Shown here piece by piece: positions 1 to 11,420 of a stretch of DNA of 64,000 nucleotides (position 1 is its first letter; each line of letters begins with the position of its first letter). Source of the stretch: Theocolax elegans (Eukaryota > Arthropoda > Insecta > Hymenoptera > Cerocephalidae); contig CM047425.1 in NCBI GenBank assembly GCA_026168455.1, positions 92,259,580-92,323,579 of the forward strand, written 5' to 3'. The notes under the pieces are model-generated. The model saw only the letters and a program-made list of their open reading frames with translations. It was not told the DNA's origin and did no database searches. The translations under genes and the position numbers were made by a program.

Positions 1-376
1 GTTTATCAAAAAAATTGATGTGAAGGAAATTTGTCACGCTATTGCAGACATTTGAAAATCTCAATATATTTTCCACGTACAATTTAGAGAGTCCGATAGG
101 AATACACAAACCTATTTATAAATTAGGCGAAGCCAGAGTGTTGGAACTCGTCTTTTTTCCATGCCCTCCATAGTTGCCGGAGGCTCGCGGGTCGCTAACG
201 CGCGCCGGCATTAAAAATCACGTGTTCCGCTTGAGCTCATAATCTCGTATAATCTTTTGCAAAGTTGTTAATACTCGTGGCTTACGGGTGTTAATTTAAT
301 ATCCATACAGGTGCGCTAACATTGAATATCCGAATCCCACTGGTACTCTCGTTGCCGCAGTTCTCTCTCTCTCTCT
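1..376. repeat. Direct repeat, copy 1 (pairs with 1404-1779)
   Basis: Bases 1-376 recur at an offset of 1403 with no difference that I could see by eye, ending in the CT run where the copies diverge. The segment contains a small GC-rich patch (about 130-240). Copy 1 starts at the window edge, so the unit may extend further left. No coding content was recognised. Either a recent tandem duplication or an assembly overlap would produce this. Confidence 0.9.
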
Positions 377-1403
377 GTCGGTCTCAGTCCTCTATTCACC
401 TTGGCAAAGACAATATGTATTCATTTTTGGTCGTGCATGAGTTGGCAGAAGCATAAACCCGATATTTGCGCTCTCCTGGTGCATCGACATCGGCTAGCAC
501 ATAAAGAGCGCACGAATGGAAACGCGCTAGGGATTTGACTGTCGAGAGGAAGCAAGAGAGAGAGAGAGAAGAGGAGCTTCGTGCTAACCGGTATACGAGA
601 GTCAGGATTACTGGGTGTCATCCGTATTCGGCCGGGTTAGCAGCTGTCAGCGGGCAATGCTGCCTCGGCGTATATATCAATTATTAACACCGGTCGCGAT
701 CCTCCGCGAAGCGACGATTTGCATTTTCCACCCACCTCTCGACCCGTGAGCACATTCGTTCTAATATCGATGCCTCTGTTGTGCCAGCTAGGCACGAAAT
801 AACGCAGTTCGAACGACGTAGAGATTCATTATACCTCGACCAAACGCTAGCCTATGGGCTTTATCTTGTACGCGTGTACCACCTACAGATTGAGGGGAAG
901 GATTCTCCGTACGAAAGAAAATGTTGATGCATACACATTCGCTAATTATCATTAAACTATTGTACATGAGTAACTATTATTGGCATACTCACTCATTTGT
1001 CAACGTTCAACAATTTATCAATTTTAAAGGTTTTGATACTCTTAAGTATTCCAGTTTTAAGCCTTGTAAGATGCTTTTCAGTCTTTTGTAAAAATATGTG
1101 TATAGCGGGTTCAATGCGATGAATTTTATATCGCGTGCTTAATTTTATTATCCAAGGTTTGTTTGTGCTTTAACTATACGAATAAGTTACGTTTTATATA
1201 CTAAACCTACACACGTTTATAATCTTGAATAAATGTTATAATTCTGATGCATAAATACATAAATATATTTGATAATATTAGATTTTATCCAAATTAAAAT
1301 GCGTAATAGACCTCAATATTACGAATGTATATGTTACGGAATTTATAGCAAGTCAACAATGATAGTATTATTTGTGTTCGTTACTTTAATTATTGGTAAA
1401 AGA
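377..1403. other. Spacer between direct repeat copies
   Basis: The first 500 bases (to about 900) are moderately GC-rich with a GA run near 553-570. The rest is AT-rich. No exon, RNA gene or transposon end was recognised. The only open frame over 60 codons here (421-621, minus) is driven by the CT/GA tract and is not credible. Confidence 0.5.
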
Positions 1404-1779
1404 GTTTATCAAAAAAATTGATGTGAAGGAAATTTGTCACGCTATTGCAGACATTTGAAAATCTCAATATATTTTCCACGTACAATTTAGAGAGTCCGAT
1501 AGGAATACACAAACCTATTTATAAATTAGGCGAAGCCAGAGTGTTGGAACTCGTCTTTTTTCCATGCCCTCCATAGTTGCCGGAGGCTCGCGGGTCGCTA
1601 ACGCGCGCCGGCATTAAAAATCACGTGTTCCGCTTGAGCTCATAATCTCGTATAATCTTTTGCAAAGTTGTTAATACTCGTGGCTTACGGGTGTTAATTT
1701 AATATCCATACAGGTGCGCTAACATTGAATATCCGAATCCCACTGGTACTCTCGTTGCCGCAGTTCTCTCTCTCTCTCT
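1404..1779. repeat. Direct repeat, copy 2
   Basis: This is the second copy of bases 1-376. It diverges from copy 1 inside a CT microsatellite, which here continues into a 16-base run of C (1792-1807) and more CT-rich sequence. Breakpoints within a microsatellite are common both for unequal exchange and for assembly errors. Confidence 0.9.
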
Positions 1780-1860
1780 CTCTCACTCTCTCCCCCCCCC
1801 CCCCCCCACCAAGTCTCTCTCACTCTTTTTCTCTCTCGTACTCGCGCTCTCACGGGTACA
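1764..1860. repeat. CT tract and poly-C run
   Basis: A CT dinucleotide tract is followed by C16 at 1792-1807 and further CT-rich sequence. The + strand open frame across it (1725-2051) is a product of this tract, reading Leu, Ser and Pro repeats. Confidence 0.85.
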
Positions 1861-3180
1861 CCGATAAAAAAATCCATAAAACTCACTCCATCCCTCTCGC
1901 TCTATTGCTCTTCTCTTTTTCCTGTGTTTCGAGCTTCATATTGGCTCGTTTTCCCGTCTCGCTCGAACTTCCGATACCAGGGCTTCGATACTTTCTCTAT
2001 CGCTGGTGCGCGCGCGCGAGTCAAGAGTTAGTTCGGTCGGATCCAGAGTAGCTATTACGTATATATATATGCCACTCATTTACCGGTAGTATTTAATGCT
2101 TAATGTGTCTCGTAAGATTGGTTTATGAACGGCATTTCATTTGTGGTTGACGAGTTCCCTATATAACAACTTTAACGAGAACTTCCTCCTAACTCTTCGG
2201 TAAATTATACTTTCCCTATGTCGATTTTTATTGTGCCGAAGATTTGTAAATTATAAAGAGCTTGCGTTGCACAACTTTACGTTTCATATCGTCCATTTGT
2301 TTTTTTAATTCGCCATTATTTTGACATCGCGAGCTAAGCACAAAGAAAAGGCATGTTTTTTTTCATAAAATATTAAATTAATTTTAATATAAACGAATAT
2401 TCATATTAATTTATTAATGTTAAAATATAATTATTATTAAAATATACGTTCTGAGTTAAAAGTAAACGAACTAGTCAATATATAATATTCAGATTTATGT
2501 TTGTTATGATGAGAAATATAAAATCTTGTGGAGTAACTGTTAGGGTATTTATAAGTCAAGCGTGGGCGTTCAAAAATCTTTGGTATATCTGTATAAATAA
2601 TTTTTTTGATCTCATTGACAGTTTGTTCTGAAATTTATATTATTCATTTAAATTATAACTGAAGTACCAATGATATATTTAGGAATATTTCTGGATGGTT
2701 GTATAATAATGTGAATATGTGTCGTTCTGATATTAAGATATAAATAATGTATAAAAAATATTAAATTTTAAATATAAAATTATGTTTTACATTAGAGTAT
2801 TTCTTTACATTACTCATATTGCATTTTTCAATGTTGAAGTGGACAAGTGTTGTCAACGCGCGTAAAAACTGATATTGTAAACGTACGTCCTAAAAAAATT
2901 ATTAATTTAATTTACATGTTTAGTGTATATATTATTAAAATAATTACTTAAATATTGGTCAAAACGGTACGACGTGCCGCTATACAGTGTTTCACGTATT
3001 TTAATAAAAGAGCGTTTGAAAACTCAATATCTGTATGTAGTAAGAAGTAATTGCAATACGCAAAATGTGTTCTCAGTCCGTCAAATGGAAAAATGACGAA
3101 TTACCTACGCGTGATATAAGGTTGTGCTTACGCTATCTCCTCGTTCCACTTTTCATCTTCTGTATATCGTTATACGGGTA
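1860..3180. other. AT-rich non-genic stretch
   Basis: A GC-rich shoulder lies to about 2050. After that the DNA is strongly AT-rich with many A and T runs. I see no gene, RNA or transposon end here. Confidence 0.5.
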
Positions 3181-3184
3181 TGCG

Positions 3185-3720
3185 GTATAAACCGTTGGAA
3201 AACCGGGGCGCACTGCATGGCAAAAATGGAAGAGAAAGGAAAGGAAAAGTAGAAGATAGAGAGAACGAGGCAAGAGGAGATGTAAAAAAGGGCGGAATGC
3301 TCGCGGAACAATTCGAGCTCACACCGCAGTAGACGTGACCGTTCTCAGTTCTCGCTGATCCATCTCGACGTTATAGCGAGATTTATGGAGACGCCGGCGC
3401 GCTTCTCCTTTTCCACCCCGTACCGGGCTTCTTCCTTTTTTTCTCCTCTTTCGCTCTCTCTCTCTCTCTCTCTCTCTCCCTCCCTCTGTATTTTCTACGG
3501 ATACCCGGGCGAAAGAGAGAAAGAGAGAGTAAGAGCTTTTCCTCTTTCCGCTACTTCTTTCGCCATCCCTCTCGTGTACGTCTCTTTTGTACCCCTTGCC
3601 TTCTTTTTTATTCATTTCTTCCGCTTGAAGTTTCATTCTATCTTTTCATATTTTCCGCCCGCGTTTCCAGTTTGTTTTTTTTTGCCTTACCTCTCCTCTT
3701 TCTTTAGCGCTGAGTAGAAA
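3185..3720. other. GC island with long CT tract
   Basis: A purine-rich then pyrimidine-rich island containing a (CT)n run at about 3453-3479 and GAGA-type repeats at 3512-3527. Open frames on both strands (3319-3636 minus, 3385-3717 plus) come from these low-complexity tracts. GAGA motifs are often bound by GAGA-factor-like proteins, so regulatory use is possible but unproven. Confidence 0.5.
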
Positions 3721-5931
3721 CTTTTTTGAAAGTTTTTATACCGCCTCGTTTGCATTTATTACTTTATTTATGACGACATTATATTTCTTGCGTTATTTAT
3801 GCGTTTCAGTTTGTTATAAAGTAATTCTTTTGAGCTTGTATACAAAAAAAATAAAATACGTGCTCTCAGCTAATGAATTTATGAGAGAAGGGAGTAGGTG
3901 GATTTGATTATGTCGATTGCGAAATCTCAAGAATTGTGTAAAAATACAGATTTATAAATCGAATACTTGTATTAGGTTAATTTATATAATACGTTAATAG
4001 AAACATACAATACTTGTATTTTTTATACATATTTAATACTAATACTTTAATTATATACGCTATCGAGACTCGATATCAAGGTATTGAGCATGATATACAA
4101 TCGCATTTTATATCCCAAAGTAAGAAATAAAATATATCTTTAGATTATTCTAAATATAACATAAAGCAAAGTAAAAAAAATCTGCATTCAAAAAACCGGA
4201 TATATATACAAACGAATCGTTGAATGGTATATCTTTACTGGATATAAATGAAGAAGATGCGATTCGCGAGTACGTCGCTGAGTATTCGATGAAATAAAGA
4301 TCATGCGGGGGAGTAAGGCACAGGACGCGATAAAAATGGCGCTTATAGCGTCACGAGTAGGCAGCTACTGCGCGTGCAAGAACGAGCTATCATGGCCGCC
4401 AGGATTATCCTGTGCCACTTTCTTTATCTCACCAGTGCAATACGCTTCCACTTCCGTTTCCATTTCGTAAACCAAGTACGATTCTCCTAAACAAAAGTAT
4501 GATTTACAATGCAAATTTTCGATTTTTTATATCTAAAAATAAAAATAATTTAAAATCAATATACTCTTTTATAACGGTTTCCTTAATTACTTTATTGCAT
4601 TACTTCTTTTTTCTTTTAGTAGCACGTAGATAAACGCGCTGAAGCAGGTAATCAAATGCATACAGCCATTCTCCAAGTGCTCGCGGAAAGTTCTTAGACA
4701 GATTAGATGATTTATAGGATATGTACAAAATGTTCACGAATCGATACCGAGAACTGTTATTGTAATGTATAAGTAGTACTTATCTCCATATTTATATAAA
4801 CTATTGTGTGATAACGCGACTCAATTAAAGAAAAACAATTTTTAGGGTATAAATGGTATTTTATTCTAAATGATTTATTATCAGTTAAAAAAAATAATAT
4901 ACGTTTTCTAACAGTACCAATTTTCGTATATCTAACGTAAAATTAAATATTACTTTATTGTAAATATCTTAAAAACGTACAATATAATAGTAGCTATATG
5001 TCAGAAAAATAAATGCTATCCTATACTCATTTATATGTCATTTATATATAATTGAATCGTGTGATATTTTAATCGCACCACTTGATAGATATAATTTGAG
5101 AAATTAAATTCCATGCAGGCGCATAATTAAACGATTTATATAACATGCATTTCCGATATTTAAAGACTATATAATTTTTAAATTGCATATTTGTTAGCGA
5201 AATATTAAATGTAGCAATATTTAGGAATGAAATAATAATTAATTGTAAAAATTAATAAACATTTAGGTAGTTTGTTTTGTAATGACTATAAGGTACTATT
5301 CGAAAATTAATATTTTTTATATATAATTTTAAATCGAACCATTCCATAAGTATACTATACATTACTAAAACTCTCGGAACAATCTAAAATTTTTAATATA
5401 ACTTAAAGACTACACCTATGATTTTTCCTAGTAAACACGCAAAGCTATAAAGATATAAATTAATGAAAAATGGGCGGAGAAAAGTGCACTTAACTCTTTG
5501 GCTAGAGTATAAAAATTCCAAAGACAAAACAATAATTTTTGAATGCGCGACTCGACGATAGATCGAAGACTCCGATACCAACAGACCAGCAACATGCGTC
5601 GTTCGATCACGATTAGTACCCAAGACTCTTATCGTATTTATCGAACCGGCCGAGATATTTACATACAAGCTGTTAACATAAAAGGATACCGATATCGGAG
5701 AGTTCGTGCGCGTGCGTGCATATCGGTAAACAAAGAAATCCACGACAACGTCTCAGTTTTTCCGTGATCGGTGCATGCAATTGTCGCATCTTTATCTTTC
5801 GACAAACACAAGATGCGTATGTATATAAGTATACACCTGTCTCCCACTGGACAATATTATGTTTATATTGATGTTTCAATATAGTTAAAAAACAATGAAT
5901 TTTTTTTAGAATACTATATTATTCTACTCTA
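3720..5931. other. AT-rich presumed Pitx intron with one GC patch
   Basis: Mostly AT-rich. A GC-rich patch at 4300-4420 carries a 9-bp inverted repeat (4318-4326 with 4410-4418) and inner short hairpins. A second, weaker patch lies at 5520-5800. No exon with matching splice sites was found. Confidence 0.45.
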
Positions 5932-6311
5932 AGGGGATGTCGGATCCAAATTACAGGAATCTGCATCTTTCAACCTAAAAATTATATCTAAAATATTGAA
6001 TTAAAAATCTAAAAAATGCATACGGATAGCTTAGAACATAAGGAAATACTTGCCATCTTGATTTTTTAAGAAAAAATCAGTTTTTTAATAATAATTGAGT
6101 AAACAATATTTAATCGGTAATTATTAGTCAAAAAAGGCTTAAACTTTCAACTCAAACATCTAATCAATTTATTGATTTAAAAATCTAAAACAATTTAGGT
6201 ATATTTTTTAAATTGGAAACTCATAACTATAAAGGCTCGACGTTCAGAGTTTTTAAAAAAATTGATTCATTTGTTTATGAAAAAGTAAAAAAATGAAGTC
6301 CGACATCCCTT
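5932..6311. mobile_element. Short terminal-inverted-repeat transposon (MITE-like)
   Basis: Bases 5932-5944 (AGGGGATGTCGGA) are mirrored at 6299-6311 with one mismatch. The 380-bp interior is AT-rich and non-coding. Short size, inverted ends and lack of a transposase frame fit a miniature inverted-repeat element. No clear target duplication was identified, and the family is not named. Confidence 0.6.
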
Positions 6312-6434
6312 TATTTGGAAGACATTATGAAATTTGTATTACTTTCATATAATTATTGGAATTGAGTAGATTTTTAATTGACAAATATAAAGATTACGAT
6401 TAAATTGATTTTAAGTCAGAAACACTGTATGGTT

Positions 6435-6667
6435 CACTGAGAAAAATGAAATAAGAAAAATTACTATATTTTATAGTAATGGTGGGACATACTTCGACTA
6501 TCGTAATTTTTGCTATATTTTATAGCAATTTTTCCTATGTACATAGTAATTTTTATAAAAATTATAACAAAAATTACTACAAAATATAGCAAAAATTACG
6601 ATAGTCGAAGTATGTCCCACCATTACTATAAAATATAGTAATTTTTCTTATATCATTTTTCTCAGTG
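6435..6667. mobile_element. Near-palindromic MITE-like element
   Basis: This 233-bp element is nearly a perfect palindrome. Arms of about 100 bases start and end with CACTGAGAAAAATG and its complement, and meet in a central spacer of about 30 bases near 6536-6566. Each arm contains the segment TGGTGGGACATACTTCGAC. Arm identity is very high, suggesting a recent insertion. It has no coding capacity. Confidence 0.8.
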
Positions 6668-8921
6668 TTATAATAGAATGCAATCAAAGTACACGGTGTT
6701 CAAAATCGTTAAGTTGAAATATGTATTTCAAACATATTTTCTTGAATCTCTGAAAAGAAGGACATTACATATCAATGCATAAACAAACGGAAGTAAATTT
6801 TTGTCATTGTATACGAACGAGGTAGATAAAGAAAGACGCAATATTAAATATAAGTTTGCACATCCATTGATACGTCAAATAGGATGACTGATGATCCATT
6901 AGCGTATCGTTGATAAATATCAATTACCATCAATTGGATTTTACACGAAGTCGATTCATCAAGCATGAACGATTAAAGAGAGAAGGGCAAATTCGTGCGA
7001 AAAGACAAGTGTTAAAGATGTTTGCATCGATAAGGAAACGCTTAACCAAATAGAGAGCAGCTTGTTGCATTTTAACCCTGAGCCGTCGGGTCGGAAGTTA
7101 TGGATACGGCAACCTTCGTGTTCTCTTGTACTTCATTCTCTCTCTCTAGGTCTCTTTACGTCTCTTCCTCTCTACCTCTCGGTTGCTTCCATCTATAGTG
7201 GCATCAAATCCTCCCCGAAGCCCCCGGATATCCGCTGGCTCCTTCGCGGAATTTATTTTTAATGAAGTGGCACAAGCCCGCACCTACTTGCACCACTCGC
7301 GGCTCTCCTATATAGATCCGCGCAGCTTACGGCTCGCTAGTGTAGCGCAGGTACTACTTTAGTGTTATTACTCGACCGCCGCACGCTCGCAAACTCAGTT
7401 CAGGTGGACCTCGCTTACCTCGATTATTTATGCTGTTTATTGCATTAAGGCGCAACCATTCTTGTTCCTCGTTACTTTTTACTACTTGATACTACTCCTT
7501 TATCTTTCTATACACATTTTCATGCATATCATTCTCGAATGGTCACTATTTTCTACAGTTTAATCGTATGGTGCACCCAAACTAAATTAAAGCACTTTAC
7601 GATCAGTATAACGATCACATCGAGGTAACTACTCAACACAATTTTATTACTTTTTAATTATATATTAATTAAATGCGAGACACTATTTATAGTGTATTTA
7701 ACTACGCGGAATTCTATGTTATAATTTTGTATAATTTATAAAAAAAATATTTTTGAAAAAATATACAAATATTTTTAAATATACAAAGAAATCGAAAATG
7801 GCTAAGATGAGTGTAAAGAAAAAAATATAATAAACTATAAATAGATGCACATAAACAAAGATGAAAAAAACAAGAGAAAGATGCGTAGGTTCGAGGTCGT
7901 AGGTCTCCTGTGCGCACACGTCGGATAGACAGAGGGATGGTGGATAACATAATGATGGCGTCGCTGGCTAAGGAGGGGCGGGGCTACGAGGGGATCAATA
8001 TAATCCTCCTCCATCCCTCTACCCCCTTTCCGACCTCTCTCTCTCTTCCACCCTCGTTGCTGTTCCGAGCGAACCCCTCTTCCTCAACTTCCTCTCCCTT
8101 CTCTCTACCGCCCGACCGGGTTCTACACCCTCTTTCTCTAACTTTCTCTGTTTCCTATTATTTCTCTTAGTATTGTTTCCTTAACTCGGGTTCTACTCTG
8201 TATTTTATCGTTTTTTGTTGATTTTTTGTTCCACTACTCTAACTTTCCTTTTTTAATGAATTTATCGAATGAAAGTGTTGTCGTGTTTTCATATAAACTT
8301 TATATTGCGCGTAATGAAAAGTGAAATTTTATTCCAGTGTATTTTGAGTATTAAGTAAATTTAAATGTCCCGATTTTGTACAGTATAAACAAACGGTGGT
8401 AGGAATGTAGTTTATTTAAGAGACACTGCTGTTTAATTTGGAATATTGCGCTGTAAAATAATATTTTAAACCTACCAAATCAAACTTCAACTTTTTCGTT
8501 TCTATTTTGCAATTCGCATAGAAAAATTCTACAATGTAATTTTCTGTAGGTTCAATAAAGAATTTAAACGATATTACGATTACCTTCCTTTCAGTATGAA
8601 TCTGATGTTATACATATACAAGTGGAAGAGTACACGCATCCTCTTTATGTCCGGGGGACACGCGCACAAACGCGTCGAGAGCGATATAAAGATTTTCTCT
8701 CACAGAATGCGAATAATATCCATCCCTTGTACGTTATTCTTCCTTTGAATTCGTTATATTTCGAATGTAACATTTACTCCTGATAAATGATGTATTGTAT
8801 TATGTAAAATCTTCTTTTTCAAATGATTTATTAAAAAGGTAACGTCTTTACTATATTCTAGATTATCATATATTAATACAATATATTAACATCATTTTTA
8901 GATTTTCGATGATATAAGTAA
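6668..8921. other. Presumed Pitx intron with two GC islands
   Basis: AT-rich DNA interrupted by islands at 7060-7420 and 7890-8170. The first contains a TATATAG motif at about 7310 and CpG-rich sequence after it. The second is CT-rich. A small patch at 8620-8690 is CpG-rich. Promoter or enhancer roles are possible, but nothing here proves transcription. Confidence 0.4.
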
Positions 8922-9019
8922 GAAAACCTAAGAATATATACATGTTACCGAACGATAAAATTTTGTATCAAATAACTCGCGACACGGTCTAACACTTGGC
9001 TTTTCCCACCACCAGAGGG

Positions 9020-9059
9020 AGACGACTATCTCTCTACACTCGTTAGAGAGATCGTCGTC

Positions 9060-9060
<1 letters not shown>
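9020..9060. other. Strong hairpin with 17-bp stem
   Basis: AGACGACTATCTCTCTA at the left pairs with TAGAGAGATCGTCGTCT at the right, with one T/C mismatch and a 7-base loop. The stem is a little short for a canonical animal microRNA precursor. Confidence 0.7.
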
Positions 9061-9101
<41 letters not shown>

Positions 9102-9221
9102 CCGCAGAACATCTTGCTGGTGTCGCAGTTCACCTTGTGACAGGCGTCTAAGGTAAGATCTCCAGTTCCTTACTGAGGAGTTCAAGCTGGAGATTGAGGA
9201 CGTAACTCCTTTAATTATTTT

Positions 9222-9285
9222 AAGAAGGCCGTGCTCTGGGAAATTCCACCAACCATAGTGGACGCAGAGTACGATAGGCCTTCTT
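9222..9285. other. Branched hairpin (AAGAAGGCC / GGCCTTCTT)
   Basis: A 9-bp outer stem (9222-9230 with 9277-9285) encloses a second stem (GTGCTCTG with CAGAGTAC) and an apical TCCAC/GTGGA hairpin. The nested pairing suggests a structured transcript, possibly part of the surrounding retroposon-like unit. Confidence 0.6.
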
Positions 9286-9361
9286 TATTCTAAAAGTAAA
9301 GCATTTAGTTCGGAGAGACCGATATTATTATATATATATATATATATGGAAAACCTAAGAA

Positions 9362-10380
9362 CATAGCGATCTCGATATCCTGATAAATCTATATTATAAT
9401 TTACTTAAATTTTTGTAAAGATGACCAACTAATTGTGAAGTATAACATTATTAAAACTAGCTATAAAGAATGAAAAGTCTGAAAGATTTATTTAAGTAAA
9501 AATAAATTATTAAAATAAATAAAAAATTGTTGGTTTATAATAATTTATTTATATTAAGTTTTAATATGTTATATAGAATCAATAGTAGTAGTCATAGTCG
9601 CGCGCGTAAGCATCGTTTTACAAACGTTAATTTTAGCTTATACAGAACAATTTGATTAACTTCTTCTTAAAGATAATTCGACAAAACCTATATAGAAATT
9701 AAAAAACATTATTTGCAAGAAAGTGGAATTTGTAGTATTCAATGTAATGATAATATAGAGATTTATCAAGGGATTCAAAGAAAGATCATACTGAAATAAA
9801 TCTAACAACTTTTAATCTCAATGAAAAGTCACTTTAATTGGTCAAAATCATTATCAATTATTACGCAAAATACGTATTTTTATGTAAATTTATGAAAATA
9901 GTAAAATAATTGTCTTTTATACATATTAAATGGTTATTATATATAGCTTCTTTTATATCTTTTATATTAATATATTTTTTTTTTAAATTTCACGACTTGC
10001 ATTATTTATTAATTTATACATTAAAAAATTAAACTATTAAATAGCATATCTGGATTTAAAAGGTATAAATTAGCGTAATGGTAAATTTTATTTCTGTTTA
10101 AAAAAAGCGGTAGATCATCACAATGAAAAAAGCGTTTCACTTACCTTTGGTACAACAAGGTATAGAAAAGTGCTTATTAATGGCTTACAAGAAATCAACT
10201 TAGCTATTTAAAAACTATTTAATTTGTATCACCTCTCCTTATAGTATAATGTCTTTTCTAATTAAATACCAAAACTCGATCGTAAATCGGCATTGATTTA
10301 TAAATAACTAATAATGTTTGTATTAGTCAGATGCGTAAACGCACTGTAAAATTACATTAGATCGAGATTAATTATTGGCA
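9362..10380. other. AT-rich presumed Pitx intron
   Basis: AT-rich with long T and A runs. No exon, repeat family or RNA gene was recognised. Confidence 0.45.
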
Positions 10381-10612
10381 CAGGTTGGTGGAAATCCATC
10401 GTTTCATCAGATGCGACACGGGCAACCCCCCGGTCAGTTTACCATGATAAATTGGCTTGCGCCGTTCGGTTGACCGGGTAGACTTCAGAGCTAAGACGCT
10501 CTGGATCACGCAAAATATCTCTTGTGGTGTATGCACACAAACAGGATTTCGGTGGCGACCTAGCGATGAAGTATTTCATGCTTCTGGTTTAATAGACCAA
10601 CCACAATCTTAT
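10381..10612. other. Isolated complex GC patch of unknown role
   Basis: A sharply bounded, non-repetitive patch of balanced composition lies in AT-rich DNA. It follows a plausible splice acceptor (GGCACAG, ending 10383) and holds a CCCGGTCA/TGACCGGG inverted repeat (about 10428-10480) and short hairpins. A 46-codon ATG-initiated frame lies on the minus strand (10439-10579), and a 30-codon open stretch on the plus strand starts at the acceptor. Neither resembles a family I know. A conserved enhancer, a small exon and a structured RNA are all possible. Confidence 0.4.
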
Positions 10613-10879
10613 ATTCTTATTGACATTGAATTTTAGATGCGTGCGCATGATTTGCACCAGTAGAGTTAATATTTCGGTACATTATTTTTATTTTATTTTC
10701 CAAAAATATCGAGCATTCTTTTAAATGGCGTGTTTTTTAATGAAGCAAATATTAATTTATATGAGATTTATTTTTTAATTATTTACATATATTCTAAAAA
10801 TAATTTTGACATCTCTCGCGGTATAAACAAAGAGGTTAAAGTAGTAGACATTTACAATGCAGCATCAGAGAAATGATAA

Positions 10880-11420
10880 AAATTGTTAACTCAAAAATAG
10901 CGGTAATGCAATAAAGCCACGGAAGGAATAAATCGAAATAAGGCGGAGATAAGAAAGAGAACAAGAGCAAAATGGTCCAACAGGAAAAAGAATCAAGGAA
11001 ACACGAAAGGTGGGGCGGAGAAAAAGGTATATCCAGAATAGAAGAGAAAGTGTAAGAGTAAGAATGAGGAGAAAGAGGAGAAGGATACTAAAGAAAAAAT
11101 AGGGAAGAGAAAAAAGAGGAAGAAGGCGTTAGACGAGAAAGAAGAAGAAAGATTCGGAAGGAGCTCGGGGGTGAGGGTCTGGTGATTGATGAGGCCTTCG
11201 GCCGCAGTCTCATTACAGTTATATAAGCTTCCGTAGATTGAGCCGTGCCGAGAAGCTTACACGGTGGTCGAACGGGGGGTCGTGATTCGATGAGGTTTTA
11301 TTGCTCGCTTGACGTGATGCCTCTGCCGACGCTTTGCTATTGTTCGCTCAGTGGCGCGTGTACCCCTGCCTTCGAGAAAACATTGGCTTCGATTTATCCA
11401 CCGTATATCTATATATACAC
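10880..11420. other. Purine-rich tract grading into GC island
   Basis: The + strand is strongly purine-rich from 10920 to 11170, then GC-rich to about 11400. The 60-codon frame at 11245-11427 shows no recognisable motif. Strand asymmetry of this kind is common in the CT/GA-rich islands of this window. Confidence 0.4.

Larger units (their letters stand above)
8922..9361. mobile_element. Retroposon-like insertion with hairpins and 13-bp flanking repeats
   Basis: A 13-base direct repeat (GAAAACCTAAGAA) sits at 8922-8934 and 9349-9361. Such long flanking duplications with a simple-sequence tail (TA)n just before the right copy are the pattern left by LINE/SINE-type retroposition. The interior holds three good hairpins (9020-9060, 9158-9194, 9222-9285) and an internal (TA)n at 9065-9100. 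No polymerase III boxes were recognised. An accidental repeat of 13 bases cannot be excluded. Confidence 0.45.

Noticed and set aside
9020..9060. MicroRNA precursor
   Set aside because: The stem is shorter than a usual precursor, no known mature sequence was recognised, and it sits in a repeat-like unit.
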